Shown: positions 29,541-41,315 of the stretch, piece by piece
Layout: every line of letters starts with the position of its first letter
Position numbering within the stretch: the stretch's first letter is position 1
Source: Apoda limacodes
Lineage: Eukaryota; Arthropoda; Insecta; Lepidoptera; Limacodidae
Assembly (NCBI GenBank): GCA_946406115.1
Contig: OX291549.1
Location: 26,125,901 to 26,189,900, forward strand
Direction of reading: 5' to 3'
DNA length: 64,000 nucleotides
Position numbers and translations under genes: made by a program
Notes under the pieces: model-generated
The model's input: only the letters and a program-made list of their open reading frames with translations
Told to the model about the DNA's origin: nothing
The model's database searches: none

Positions 29541-30779
29541 TCGTTGCTATAAATTCATTAATTATTTTTTTTAATTTTTATACGACAAAAATTTTAGCAG
29601 GTTTTGGAACTTATTTTACCTGGCAATTTCGTTTTTCTTATTATTTGGACCTAACATTCCACTAACATGCATGGCAATTGCAACTTATCAAATCAAATCC
29701 AAATTCAAAATAGCATATGGTTACATGCTATTATAAGTTAGCAAAAATAACATGTTCCAACTTGCTTTTGAGTATACCCGCTTCTCATAGCGTGTGCTAT
29801 AATTTATGCCTACCTAAGTATTTAATTATACATAAAAGTAGTATGTAGGTATAATTAAATAATTAGATATGTTCTATTTATTGTGAACATTATCATTTGA
29901 AATTCGGTAAAAAAACATTTGTGAATAGACTTCGAAGAAAATTCTTTGTAAGTTTATATATTTTCTTTATAAACAGTTGGGATCCACAATAAATTTACAA
30001 TACTTTCTTATTTTGTCAATGTTTAGGTGTTTTTTGACATTTAAAACAGATCATAAATAAATATCAACAAATTCAAATTTAATATAATTTATTCAGTTTA
30101 GGCTACAATAATTGAGCACTTATGAATGTCACTACGCCATCGGTTCGTAAGTCTACAGGGCGGGAGACCTTGTACTGAGAAGAACCGGCAAGAAACTCAG
30201 CAAGGGCATTTCTTTTCTCCCTTTCTCTTACACCGTCCAATTAAAATATTGGAAAATGCCCTCGCTATCATAAAAGAACACTTTCCATTACAAACATAAA
30301 AAAACATGAAATATAAAGCACAAGCACAACATAAAAAAAGTATCTAATATAAACAAAAGACAGTTTATGTAATATGTAAATAATCAATGTCTTATAGTAT
30401 TAATAAACAAAACAAAAAAGTAAGACCGATTCGGAATGATTTACTACCGTATAATACAAAAAAGCTGTAATTTGGTACGGTTATACATATTAATTATGCC
30501 GACAAAGTAATAATTAGCGTAAAGTTGGGATGAATATTTTTTTTCGTCTATACTATAGTGTGGGGTGCCGTTAGATAGCTCGTTTAAGAATATTGTGGGA
30601 GTTCGAACGCTACTTTTCGATTTAACGTAAACGTAACGTAAAGTGCAAATTTTTGTTAAAGCCACTGCACACTGCAATCTAAATGGCTGCTCTTGGGTGT
30701 GTTAAAAAAATCATGCGAGTAGCAGCAAATTAAAAGAAAACTATTAAAGCAAAGTAGGCTTTACAATTTAACGAGTAAT
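29541..30779. other. AT-rich interval with an unclassified repeat-like patch at about 30120-30250
   Basis: At 30150-30220 the words GGGCGGGAGACCTTGTACTG and AGAAGAACCGGCAAGAAACT then CAGCAAGGG resemble a dispersed lepidopteran repeat I cannot name. The remainder is AT-rich without features. Confidence 0.35.
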
Positions 30780-31195
30780 ATCCGACCAACTTTGGTTGTG
30801 AAAATTGTCGTCAATCCCATACTCACTTGCCGTATCCGTCATGCCGTAGCCCTTAAGTCTGAGCAGAGACTTTGCCTCCCCGTATGTGATCTACCGCTTG
30901 TAGAATGGGATGTATTCTGAGGAATTGTTTGAAATGATGCCCGATCTACTTTCTACCATAGCACCACTCGCCATCGGCTGGGAATTCATTCTCACATTTT
31001 AAAACCGAAGTGGTCACGTACAGTGCGGTTTCAGAGATTCCTGTCAAGGCTTTCTCTAAGGACTACAGTATGGAGTTCTTCAAGAAAGAAGTTATTAGAT
31101 TTCTGAAGGGTCGGCAATGCGTCCATAGGCTACGGTGACCACTTCCCATCAGGCGGACCGTAGGCTTGTTTGCCACCTTTGAGATATACAAAAAA
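30780..31195 (+). pseudogene. Jockey-like LINE 3' end, copy
   Basis: Remnant words follow the family order: CTCACTTGCCGTATCCGTCA, then GCCCTTAAGTCTGAGCAGAG (the EPL.LR region), ACCGCTTGTAGAATGGGATG, GAATTGTTTGAAATGATGCC (the ELFEM.P region), CGCCATCGGCTGGGAATTCA, GGTTTCAGAGATTCCTGTCA, TATGGAGTTCTTCAAGAAAG, TTATTAGATTTCTGAAGGGT and the end CCATCAGGCGGACCGTAGGC, TTGTTTGCCACC. The copy covers about 400 bases of the C-terminus and the 3' end and has indels. Confidence 0.8.
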
Positions 31196-32399
31196 ATAAC
31201 GTAAACGGTGGCGAGTCCTACTCGCACTTAGCCGATGTTTATAGTATTTTTCTTAACTAGCTCGACCATCTCTATGTATCTACCTCTAGAAATCCTAAAA
31301 ATATAAAATACTCGAATAATTTTACTGAGTTCAATTTAATATTTGTTATAAGAACCTTAATACAGGGGCACAAGAGATTCCTCAGCTCAGCATGTCAGGA
31401 AGCAATAAGCTGCTTTACGACGCATCAATCACGAACCCCTAGACAGGTGCTCGGTTGACGCATCACCGTCTACGAGGGTTTATATCTCTTTTATGGTTGA
31501 TGGAATAGATCATCGTTACCACTCTAATAATTTCATTCATATCTCATTCAGTGTGAAAGTTTTTATTTTAAGAAGAATAGTAAAAAAGTAAATAGATATA
31601 AAAGTTACGTATGCTTATTGTTAATGTTTTACGAGGATTTACAAAGTACTTTTACAATTGGCGATTGCTCTGAAAATCAAAATCCACAAACACAGCTGAA
31701 ACCACGATATACCCTAATATTCCATAACGGTCCATCTAACTTGTTCCAGATCGAAGAAAGACAAAATCAAAAAGAGAGATCAGACAGAATATTTAAAAAA
31801 AAAATCAGTTACTAAAAAAAATTGATCTTAAATAAACACAAAAAAAAAAATGTTTAAAACTGAGTTTTTTTTTTGTCGAAGATCTTGATATTTAGTTAAG
31901 GAGCCCAATTTTATTTAAATACATTAATTAGGTATGGCTTCATATTTTAAGCAAAATCGGCTAAAATTTTATGTATAATCCAGGATTTTCAATAAATTAA
32001 AAACATTAAAAAATAGCCAAAAACATAAAACGTAATGACTAAAAATCATTATCTGCCTTAATGTAGCACATTATTACTGGATTAAGCTTGCTTTATACTT
32101 CAGCAAGGTCACTGGCGTCTATGTTCCCCTTAAAAAGCGCTAAGTTGTAAGATGTTCAGTGTGACGATAGACACAAAACTGTGAAATAAAAAACGAGCGA
32201 AATAAACACAAAACAACGACGTTTGCGTCCTATAAAACATATCTCGTTCGTGCTTAACCTTCTTCTTTAGAAACGGAGGAATGCAGCCTAGGAATGTCGA
32301 GTGACACAAGAGGGACGTGACATCATCCCATAAGGCACGACGATGCGGTAACGCACACCTACCTATACTCTCTACGTTTCCCTAATACTTTTTTGAATC
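31196..32399. other. Gene-free interval
   Basis: Two patches of mixed composition (31370-31470 and 32210-32360) match nothing I recognise. A 65-codon plus-strand frame at 31618-31815 has no motif. Confidence 0.4.
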
Positions 32400-32810
32400 C
32401 ATACTGCAATCTTATAAATGCGAAAGTAACTCTGTCAGTCTGTCTGTCCATCTGTCTGTCTGTTACCTATTGACGCTGAAACTGTTGTAACTATTAAGAT
32501 GAAATTTAGCAAAGAGATAGTTTGAGCCCCGAGAAAAGATATAACCTGCTGAAAACGTCAAATGTGAGTCGGTTTCGGTTATAATGAGGAGTTGCCGTTG
32601 AAATCCTACACCGATAACCGAATTTAGGGGGGGTGAAACCGCCGACAAATTTGACACGGAGATAATTTAAGTCTCGGGGAAGGACATAGGCTACTTGAAT
32701 GTGTCAAGTGTATGTCGGTTTTTGTTTTTACTGAGGATTCATCGTTGAAATCCTACACCGAATACCGAATTTAGGGACGGTGGAACCGCGGGCAAACGCT
32801 TATCCGTTAT
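32400..32810 (-). repeat. Dispersed repeat family B, minus strand
   Basis: It begins with CTTATAAATGCGAAAGTAAC and a CTGTCTGTCC-rich stretch, then ACGCTGAAACTGTTGTAACT, AAGATGAAATTTAGCAAAGA, GAGGAGTTGCCGTTGAAATC, CTACACCGATAACCGAATTT. The last two words recur at 32739-32775, so the distal part is duplicated in tandem (unit about 170 bp). Confidence 0.75.
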
Positions 32811-34234
32811 AAATTAAAGTACATTTGTAAGTAATATCTCCCACTGAGTTTTTCAGTAGAATTTTTGTCTACATTTTTATATCATCTTAATAAGGTAGGA
32901 AATTTTAATTAATTAATTATATAAATAAGAACTTTAACGATTTCAATATCTGCCCATTTTTAATATTTCTATTAAGAAATGGAATTTAAGGCTACCGTTC
33001 CTGTTGAGCCCTTGAGGCTTACAGTGTCAAAAGGTTGACGTAGGTTTTCCTGAACCATTCCGGAACCAGTTTTGTAGAGCTCGCTGACTTCAATTTATAC
33101 AAACATTTTTGTCTGAAGTGGCTGTTAACTATTAGATATTTCGTCGCTATAATGCTTAATTATGCCATACGTCAATTCGCAAAACTCTTGTTAGTCCATA
33201 GCAAAGAGAATATAATACTACGTGTCCATAGATAAAGGATGTGAAAGATACACAATGTCAGTTTAGTGATGATACCAACAAAATTGCGTAAGTGTTAGTA
33301 ACTGTCTTTGTGTGGGTTGAGAATAGTGTTGTCTGCGTACACTATCGACATTGTGCATTATCGATATATTTATGCCTGATATGGTTGGCGATGTGATTTG
33401 ACGGTGAAAATATTTCTGCAAACATTGACAATGTTGAGGGAATGTTACCAAGTAAACAAAATACATAAGCGGTTATATTAAATTAATGCTTTACGATTTG
33501 AGGGGAATCCAAGAACTGAAATATAGTAAATAGTGGATTGTATTGGAATTCCAAAGTTGGATTCATTTTGGGAAGCACCTGTCTTGTGTGTAAGTGTAGA
33601 CTAGGCAAAAATAGACACTCCGCACAAACTGACAGACATAAAAATTAAAACACTTCAAATGGTTTCTTTTGTGTTTTCAAAACCCCTTTTATTTTACCTA
33701 ACTTTCTTCAATGAACATTTTTTTAAATTCTACTGTATTTTAGTGAAAATTAACATTTAGCGCTTGTAACTCGCGAATTATATTAACAAATTTCAATTGC
33801 ATTTTTGAAGCCCTATCTAACGATACCCCTGAAGGTGGGGTATGTGAAAAAGCTACCCCTGATAAAAAAAAATCTCCATTTTTATGTTAAAGATACCTTC
33901 CTGTAAAATTTTATTACAATCGATGCAAATGCAGCGGATTTATAAGGCTATGAACATATGGACCGACATGACGAGATTACAAGGGTCCGTGTTTGCCATT
34001 TGGCTACAGAACCCTATAAAAGAAGCCTATTAACCACGTACGCTCAAGTAATATTTGTAAGAAACATAATTAAAATTAAATTACTCTGGATGTTAATAAA
34101 TAATTACGGGAAAAAGTATCGATATACTGATAGTTATGACGTCATCGTTTTGTCAAGCCCTAGCCCTATTTAGCGTTACCAAAAATTTTTCAATTTTACT
34201 TAAAATAACATTAATTAGATCCTTTTTATATTAA
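32811..34234. other. Gene-free interval, partly repeat-derived
   Basis: At 33780-33900 lies a TTTTGAAGCCCTATCTAACG, ATACCCCTGAAGGTGGGG, GAAAAAGCTACCCCTGAT order recalling a dispersed lepidopteran repeat. A short GGGTCCGTGTTTGCCATTTG, GCTACAGAACCCT word lies at 33983-34016. No genes. Confidence 0.4.
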
Positions 34235-34372
34235 ATAATACCACGTATAACAAAGTACAGCAATATAATTACGTAAAAAAATAATACCACGTATAACAAA
34301 GTACAGCAATATAATTACGTAAAAAAATAATACCATGTATAACAAAGTACAGCAATATAATTACGTAAAAAC
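34235..34372. repeat. Tandem repeat, three copies of 46 bp
   Basis: The unit ATAATACCACGTATAACAAA, GTACAGCAATATAATTACGT, AAAAAA occurs three times at an exact 46-base spacing (CCACG or CCATG at 34241, 34287 and 34333). Only one substitution and a tail difference were seen. Confidence 0.95.
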
Positions 34373-35924
34373 AGTTTTCTGAACCAATTTCTAACAGAAA
34401 TTCGACAAAATATGGTTTGAAAAGAATACATGGAAACTTAGTATTTACGTATGATTGTCCGGGTTATTTCTTCCTGTGACGTAACAATTAACTTAACAAC
34501 AAGACACCATGGCTAAGCACTACACTTTTTAGTCCTTTGTTATCAGGAATCTTGTGATAATTATGTAAACACGTAATGTCACAAAACAAGCTGGTTGCTA
34601 TGGGTTTCTACTCGAAAAATAATGGACATATTAGATATGTTTATCTGTCTCTTTTTCTCTTGTGCAGTGTTTATGTAATACGTCTATCTCTTTTCCTCGC
34701 TGTGTTAATCTTTAGCGTAGCGAAAAATCCTAGGTCTGTGGTTATATCATACAAAACTCATAATAGTAAAAGAATTATAAACTTCTAAGATTTGCTTTCT
34801 TTATTTATGGTGTCACTATTTTGGGAATGCCCAGAGCGAAAACCTATCATGGTTTCTCATCAATTTCCGCGACTTTGAATATTGGCATATGGCATAATAA
34901 GGCATTATTAGAAAAACTTCTTCAGTCTGTTAACAAACTACCGTCACTTAGTTCTGGACAAAAAACACATAAAAAAATTCAATTTAAATGTATGTATAAT
35001 ACACAAACACACACTCACACCCACATGGCGGAAATGTGTAAAATGATTTAAATAACATTATTATTAACTATATAAAATTTCCGTATTATTGCATATCCAC
35101 AGAGTATAATTTTTAATGTAAAACTTCACATTTTTTAGCGTCTCATACTACAGTTTTTAGTTTTCACTGTGGGTAGTGACCAATCAGTTTTATCACTATG
35201 AATAGATATTTATTAAGTAGACTATGGATAGTCGTCAGTTCACTAACACAGTTCTCAGTTTTACCTACACACTTAATTATTTGACAGAACAATTTAAATT
35301 GAACGTGTGTAGCCACTTAATGCATAAGAATAAGAAACAATTGCAGTATTACACAATAGTAATACGTAGTGTTATAAAAGGCTCTTGAATACGTCCATTT
35401 AGGAACATTATGGCTTTAAGCTCTCAAAATTCATCATCATTTTATATATCAATCATCTATTGTCCTCGAGCGAAGATTAAATCAGAGTGTCAAGTTTAGT
35501 TAGAACCTTATATTTATTATGAGGCTCACACATGATAAACTTTCACGTAGTTTAGGTAGAGTTCAAATATAACTGGTTGCAGGCCGTTCATATAACTTAA
35601 AGAGGTATTCAGCTCCGGGTCCGGCAAATTACACAGCGGTCTTTTGTTGGAAAATTGCTGTGATTTCTCTTTGTAAGCGAGGGTGAAGGCTTACAAAGAT
35701 GTAAAGAAAATAGCCGCTAGTAAAACGCAGCGTTAAACATGAAACCTTTTTGATTGATTGGGCTTGACTTGTATTTAAATTTTATTTAATTATCTTTTAC
35801 GTCAGCAAATAAAAACTTAAAAAATGTTAGCCGACAAGAAAGCTCACTGTAAAATACGTGTCTGATCGTAAAGGAATATAATATTATGATAAAAAAACCA
35901 ATAGAAAAATTAGTACTATATGTA
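34373..35924. other. Gene-free AT-rich interval
   Basis: Short open frames at 34576-34788 and 34821-35051 have no motif; the first is Leu-rich and could pass for a membrane segment by chance. A TATAAAAGG word at 35372 precedes an ATG at 35410 with a 30-codon frame only. A CACACACTCACACCC stretch near 35010 is a minor CA tract. Confidence 0.4.
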
Positions 35925-36090
35925 CAATACAATATAGCAGGAGCATGTAAATGCGCTGATATTTGGCACAGAGATAGTTAATGGGGCGAAAAAGGACATA
36001 CGAGAAAGAATACTTTTTATCACGAAAAACGTCAAAATTTCCTAAAGACCGAATTATAACCGAACCCCACATAATGAACTATACAGTCGT
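35925..36090 (-). repeat. Dispersed repeat family B fragment, minus strand
   Basis: AAATGCGCTGATATTTGGCA, CAGAGATAGTTAATGGGGCG, AAAAAGGACATACGAGAAAG and ACCGAATTATAACCGAACCC follow the order at 59155-59275. The distal end is lost. Confidence 0.6.
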
Positions 36091-36514
36091 AAAAATACTA
36101 CGCACATATCTAAATTTATCACAGGCAAGCCGCTGCCAAAAGGTTGTTTGATATAAATAGTGTCAGTTTTGTGGACAAATTAGAAAATTGAAATAAGTTT
36201 TACAAACTGTACTGTGCCACATATTAAATGAAAGAGCTTGTTTTGAGGATCTCAATTATTTTTTTATAATTTTAGAATAAACAGTTTATATCTTATATAT
36301 AATTTTAAAAGTTTGTCTTGTCTCGGCTATTATTCCCCCTATTGGCTGCAGGCCTATCATTGAAGAAGAAGGTTTTCACCATAGTCTACCGCGAATTCGC
36401 GTATGTTAATCGAGTTATTGGCCACTCGACTGCCAGAGTTTTTCAAACCATATTAGACTGATCGGACTTGGACATAAAGATCTATCATAATATGACAACA
36501 GTCAGGACCGACAG
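36091..36514. other. AT-rich spacer
   Basis: Nothing recognised. Confidence 0.4.
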
Positions 36515-36650
36515 TTTAACGTGCCCTCCAAAGTTGTTCAGAAAAATATGCCACTAGGCGGTCACCCTTCCGGATACTGATGAAACCCGACGTTGCTCAA
36601 CCTCGCTTAGTGTTTCTAATAGACGAATGCAGATTGGCCACGAGCTCCTT
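36515..36650 (-). mobile_element. 5S-rRNA-like SINE segment, copy 2
   Basis: The plus strand reads AGGCGGTCACCCTTCCGGAT, ACTGATGAAACCCGACGTTG, CTCAACCTCGCTTAGTG, followed by a GACGAATGCAGATTGGCCAC, GAGCTCCTT end. The AGGCGGTCACCC...CCCGACGTTGCT.AAC order matches the reverse complement of 5S rRNA, including bases before the region kept in copy 1. It is preceded by an AACGTGCCCTCCAAAG word. Confidence 0.55.
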
Positions 36651-36734
36651 ATCTTCGAAACTATTTAGCCTAAAATTTTTGAAGAAATATACAGAAAGTA
36701 GATGGTTCTTCATAATAGATTACAAGAAAAATTA

Positions 36735-36900
36735 TCTTATACCTTTAAACGAGCAATTCTTGTGTATTGTATTTATAATCTGAATCTCGGGAACGGCTCA
36801 ACGATTTTAATGAAATTTAGTATCCGGGGGGTTTCGGGGGCGATACATCGATCTAGCTAGGTTTCATTTTCAGAAAACGTCGTTGTATCCGTGTTTTTAG
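36735..36900 (+). repeat. Dispersed repeat D, copy 1 (inverted partner at 40965-41105)
   Basis: AAACGAGCAATTCTTGTGTA, AATCTCGGGAACGGCTCAAC, GATTTTAATGAAATTTAGTA, GGTTTCGGGGGCGATACATC and GATCTAGCTAGGTTTCATTT recur in reverse complement at 40965-41105. Related text with a GAGCGAAGCTCGGATCTCCA word continues near 37050. Confidence 0.7.
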
Positions 36901-37499
36901 GCAATGATATACAGAAAAATATGACTGCTTCTGACATCCATTGGCGAGTAGTAATATTATTTTTACCGAAACAGCAACGATAAAGCTACTTGGAAATAGA
37001 TGGCGGTTGTTCAGCTACTTGACAATAGATGGCGTTGCTAAAAAAAAACGAGCGAAGCTCGGATCTCCAGGTACTAAGAAGTTTATGGTCTTAAAATAAT
37101 ATGGTAAATTTGTATAGTTTTTTTCGGCATAAGATTCAGTGTATGCTACGGAAGCCCTAGTGTGTGTATCCGATTTGCACTTGATCAGTTTTTGTTTTAC
37201 TCTAATTTTAGCTAAAGGTATGTAAATTTATCTACTTGATAGGTTTATACAGTAAGTAAAATTTCAAATAACAAAGAAAAAAAAACACGCACAGTTCCTG
37301 TTCCAATTAAGTTACAGGAAAAGTCATAAATGCGAAAGGAAAAGGTTTCCAATTTAGATAAGGATGCAGGTAGGAAGTTCCTGCGCCAGAATTGCTATTA
37401 CGTGCAAACTGTTTCTGCTGTTTTATCAGATTGTAGATAATATTATTAAACTTAGATAATTTTAGATGGAGCTAAATCATCTTTTGGAACATACTACTT
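36901..37499. other. Spacer with short repeat words
   Basis: Two GATGGCG-type words (AATAGATGGCGGTTGTTCAG and AATAGATGGCGTTGC) at 36995-37040 form a small direct repeat. A GCTACGGAAGCCCTAGTGTG, ATCCGATTTGCACTTGATCA stretch at 37145-37190 is a decayed end of a family C relative (minus strand). Confidence 0.4.
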
Positions 37500-37625
37500 T
37501 TTTACGGAACCCCGTACCCAAGGGGTGCCAACAAGACCCTATGCCTACGCTGTCTGTCTGCCTGTCCGAAATTAAAATTGCTCTATCTTTTGAACCCATG
37601 TAAAAGATTTCTACCTACATAATTA
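37500..37625 (-). repeat. Repeat family C fragment, minus strand
   Basis: TACGGAACCCCGTACCCAAG, GGGTGCCAACAAGACCCTAT, GCTGTCTGTCTGCCTGTCCG and TATCTTTTGAACCCATG follow the family C end (compare 21844-21950). Confidence 0.55.
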
Positions 37626-37839
37626 TTGTAACACTCAAGAAGTGAATTTTATTATTGCACCTCTTTAATAAAATTTTATTAATTTAAATCTTAACTGCAC
37701 ATACTAACAATATAGCAATAAATTCTTTCAGGGAAATATGGATGGAACAAAGTTCAAGTATCCCTCAACGATGAAGGATGATAACTTGATTTATTAAAGG
37801 AGTTGATTTCGCAAAGTAAAATTGATCGTAAAGTCTAAG
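37626..37839. other. AT-rich spacer
   Basis: Nothing recognised. Confidence 0.4.
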
Positions 37840-38195
37840 GAAAGACTATTCCTTATGTGTGTTCTGCCGTATGTTTTTGTATAGTGGGTTATGTTCTGTG
37901 AAATCGTGTGTGTGAAATGGTCCTCGCTCTAAATCTATCATCACACCGCTACCATCGGCAGGTAATTCATCTTTGCCCCTGCAACCTTAATGGTCGTGCA
38001 CTGCACAGTTTTAGATACGCTTCCCGCAAACGCTTAGGTTGTCCCTAGAGACTACAGTATGAAAAGTGATTGGAGCCTTAAAGGGTCGGTAACGCACAAG
38101 TACTACTCTGGTGTTGCAAGCGTCCATAAGTTTTGCTAACCGCTTAACAGCACCCGGGCCGTAAGCTTGTTGGCTACTTTGTTGGTATAACAAAA
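37840..38195 (+). pseudogene. Jockey-like LINE 3' end, decayed copy
   Basis: TATAGTGGGTTATGTTCTGT, CACCGCTACCATCGGCAGGT, AATTCATCTTTGCCCCTGCA, CACTGCACAGTTTTAGATAC, CGCAAACGCTTAGGTTGTCC, CTAGAGACTACAGTATG, AAAGGGTCGGTAACGCACAA, GTGTTGCAAGCGTCCATAAG and the end GGGCCGTAAGCTTGTTGGCT follow the family order with deletions (the LWNELP stretch is gone). Confidence 0.7.
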
Positions 38196-39216
38196 CAGCT
38201 TAAACGTGTGCAGATACGTGTCCAGAATAAAACAAATGTCAAAATGTTAATCGAATTTTCTGTTCAGTGAGTGTGTGGATCTTGATTACATTCTGCGGAC
38301 AACAGGCAAATTACGTTATTTCGCTTTCTTTCGTTTTAACGAAGTTACAATTCTATCGTTTCCGTATTCTGAACATGAATCCGTAATTCACTGCCATTGT
38401 TGTCTCTAGCTATAAAAAACAAAAATATTGGAAAGTTTATTCAATTTCCATTAAGTATTATTGTATTTCAATAAAGAATTTCCTTTTTTAACTGATTTGC
38501 TTTTTTGTACTTGTACCACTATACAAAGGAGCACGTAAAAAGTGTATATGAAAATAAAACAGAAAGAAAGAGAGAATAATAAATCAAAAGAATCGTAAGT
38601 CTTACTTAGACCCTAATTGAATTTACAGTTTCATTTTGCGGCAAGCTTTGTTTGCACTTTCAGATTTGCAAAGTTTAGATTAGCTTACCCAAGCTCTTTA
38701 AATATACTGTTTCACTCAAACTAAACTAATAGGAACCAGACATGGTTAATTTATTCTCACGCAGTGTGTCTACATTGGAATATCGTAGGTTATTTTATTT
38801 AAATTAACAAAAAAAAAATACAGACAATTGGATAAGCTAGACCATAGGACTTTGAATATAAACTTTCCGCTAACGGCGTTTCTGGCGTATATCTTGTTTA
38901 TCAAACCTCAAATTAGTAGCGGTTCTAATAAATTGGCACTCATCTTAAAGTTCACACTGAGTGCCTTTATTATTATTGACATTGAAGAGAATTAACTACT
39001 CCCGGAGACACCTATCGGCCAACTTTGTGTTTTAGGCTTAAAATAACTGTTAAGATGAGCAAAAAGTTGTCATGTAGTTAAAAGCTGGCACATTTAGTCA
39101 CCTTTTTCGTATGCTATTATTTCAAAATCAATTTCAGAATACTGAAAAAAAAAGAGTTGCAGCAATAAACTAGTGCTGGATTTGTAAAGAAATGTTTTGT
39201 CTCAATCAAAAAATTT
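38196..39216. other. AT-rich interval
   Basis: No open frame above 60 codons and no recognised repeat. Confidence 0.45.
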
Positions 39217-39372
39217 ATTCAGTAATTTGTGTTGCCTCCAAAGTCATCTACGACAGCTTTAATGTGAGTAGGCGTAGAATTAATCGGTTTCACTATGAAA
39301 TTCTGTGAAATCATTCCTTTCAATTCCTCTTCTATGGCTGTTTTCAGTTGCTGCGTTGTCTGTGGAGCTAGC
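39217..39372 (-). pseudogene. Tc1/mariner transposase, last ~50 codons
   Basis: The minus strand reads APQTTQQLKTAIEEELKGM, then SQNFIVKPINSTPTHIKAVV, DDFGGNTNY and a stop at about 39217. A P.T...L..AI.EE block and a terminal GGNT.Y are the usual end of Tc1/mariner transposases. The matching upstream part lies 820 bp further on the same strand (40191-40290), so the gene is split. No transposon ends were identified. Confidence 0.6.
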
Positions 39373-40190
39373 TTGTAGCAAGTGATTTGTTTAGTTATAT
39401 ATTTTTTAGTCTGTAAATAGCTTTAGTTCTCCTTTTACGTGATTATTTCAAAATTATTGTTATTTCTATATCCATACGAGAAATTAATACCAAACTTATT
39501 TACTTTGACATACTATTGGATTCAAAAGAATGGCAGATAAAAAATTTAAAAAAGATTTAAAGACAGTTTTTTGTGAGAAACGTTCACGACAACATGTTAT
39601 AGAGAGAGATTGAAATTTTTACCTAAGATAGTGAAGATATAGAATATTTTTTTATCAGTGATTGGTATTCTTCGAAGTTACAGAAATAATTTAATAAATA
39701 ATCTAGGAGGATTTTAAATAAAAACGAAATCTGTTCAGAAAAGTACCTAAAATATATTTTTACTAGGTTGTGGGTTCTACCTCAAACCCTCATCCCAGGT
39801 ACCCAACTTCGTTTATCTTGAATTGGGAATATCACCAAATAGGTTTTATTTCCCTACGGATGAATGGTCATTTTCGCCATATAGAACCTAATTATATTGA
39901 TTTTCAAAAGCTGGTGATGGCATTGATTTGCTAGACACAGATACAAGGAAATACACCTTATCACGAAAATTATATTTACTTGAACTTTTACGGTATAGTC
40001 GACTAGAAAAATATAAGAAATCGAGAGACGGCAAAACGGCAATTTATGAAAACTATCTAAATTATAAATTGTTATGGAAAAATAGAAAATCTTGATATTT
40101 CATTGTTAAAAATGGTAGAATATGAAACTTTAATAAATTATATTTACGGACTCTACGAAATCTTTTTATTTAATTTTCCCTAAGGATAAA
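39373..40190. other. 820-bp AT-rich segment splitting the Tc1/mariner remnant
   Basis: It separates two transposase pieces that are normally only a few codons apart. It has no recognisable element signature. A plus-strand ATG at 39531 starts a 27-codon Lys-rich frame (MADKKFKKDLK...) of unknown meaning. Confidence 0.4.
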
Positions 40191-40290
40191 GTCTTGACAA
40201 GCTGGCGACGTAGAACACACATCTGTAACTCGTCCCATAAGTGTTCAATGGGGTTAATGTCTGGGCTTCTTGCTGGCCATTCATTTCATT
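40191..40290 (-). pseudogene. Tc1/mariner transposase, DDE third-residue region
   Basis: The minus strand gives WPARSPDINPIEHLWDEL, then QMCVLRRQLVK in one frame. This is the block that contains the last catalytic acidic residue (the Glu of NPIE) of Tc1-like transposases. Sequence further upstream on the minus strand degenerates within a few codons, so the N-terminal two thirds are missing. Confidence 0.82.
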
Positions 40291-40424
40291 TTTAGCTTTG
40301 GGCAATCAAAATTTAATAAACAAAAATTCTTTTTAATACCTATTTGCAGAAGATTTTTTGACCAATCACCCATTTAAATGACGCAAACAAATTACAAAAT
40401 GAATTAGATACTCTATGTATGTGT

Positions 40425-40595
40425 TGTAAAAAACAAAATGATACTGAATGCAGATAAATGTTCCGTAGAGTCAGATTTAGAAGAAAAGCTAATTACAAAA
40501 TAAAACATAAAATTAAAGAGGTTGACAATATATGTGATTTAGCGGTATTCTTGACAGTAATTATGCTTCCACGTCCACATTGAATAAATAAGTAC
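40425..40595 (+). pseudogene. Small LINE RT fragment (thumb region)
   Basis: NKMILNADKCSV, then after a frame change HKIKEVDNICDLAVFL, then LDSN and a FHVHIE-like word. The LN..KC ... V..I.DLGV.LDS...F..HI order is the thumb region of CR1/jockey LINE RTs. It is short and frameshifted. Confidence 0.5.
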
Positions 40596-40964
40596 AGTGT
40601 AAGTACAGTAAGTTGACAAGTTACATTTCTGTGTATCGAGATTGTTGAGTTAATTACTTCTAAGATAGTACATTATGTCTTTACCTATAAGTAGGGTGGC
40701 ACTTTTCTAGTACAAAATATACGTTAGTAAATAAATGTATCAATGTAAGGTATATTCGTGATCTTTTGTATAAAGAAATAAATGTTCTGTCTTTTACCTA
40801 AAGAAATTTAGCCTGCAAGCCAACTTATATACAGGTGTAAAGTGGTCTAGGCTGCTGGCCACGTTCAAAACTTTGTTTTAACAAAGCTATTTATTGTTAA
40901 GTAGCTTTTGTGTGTCAGGAAGAGTCCTATTTTTCAGTTTATCACTACCTGAAAACCCGGATAA
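40596..40964. other. AT-rich spacer
   Basis: Nothing recognised. Confidence 0.4.
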
Positions 40965-41105
40965 AATGACTTTTTCTAAAAATGAAACCTAGCTAGATCG
41001 ATTTATCGCCCCGGAAACCCACTGCGTACTAAATTTAATGAAAATGGTTGGAGCCGTTTCCGAGATTTAGATTATATATGAACAAGAATTGCTCGTTTAA
41101 ATGTA
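40965..41105 (-). repeat. Dispersed repeat D, copy 2
   Basis: AAATGAAACCTAGCTAGATC, GATTTATCGCCCCGGAAACC, AAATTTAATGAAAATGGTTG, GAGCCGTTTCCGAGATTTAG and CAAGAATTGCTCGTTTAAAT are the reverse complement of 36735-36885 with scattered changes. Confidence 0.7.
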
Positions 41106-41194
41106 TTAGATAACCAGGCGTCTACATCCTATAAAAACTATTATAAATTCAGTTAGATAAGTGACTTGAGTATGCTTTATAATCCAAATCGAGG

Positions 41195-41315
41195 TTCCCC
41201 CTGCAGAGAGCCCTTGAGCGTTGGGTGCTATATGGGCTGAGACTCCTTCAGAGTCTCGCTCCAAAAGCCCGGTGGAGCAGTCATGGCTGCATCAGCCAAC
41301 TGCACAGTAATTCAG
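41195..41315. repeat. GC-richer patch sharing a module with 24090-24130
   Basis: GGTGGAGCAGTCATGGCTGC, ATCAGCCAACTGCACAGT matches GGTGAAGCAGTAATGGCTGC, ATCAGCCAACTGCATAGT at the right end of the CpG-rich block at 23150-24140. A GACTCCTTCAGAGTCTC dyad lies at 41241-41257. It is probably the terminus of the same element family. Confidence 0.55.

Noticed and set aside
35372..35500. TATAAAAGG promoter with a start codon at 35410
   Set aside because: Only a 30-codon frame follows, without splice sites or protein resemblance.
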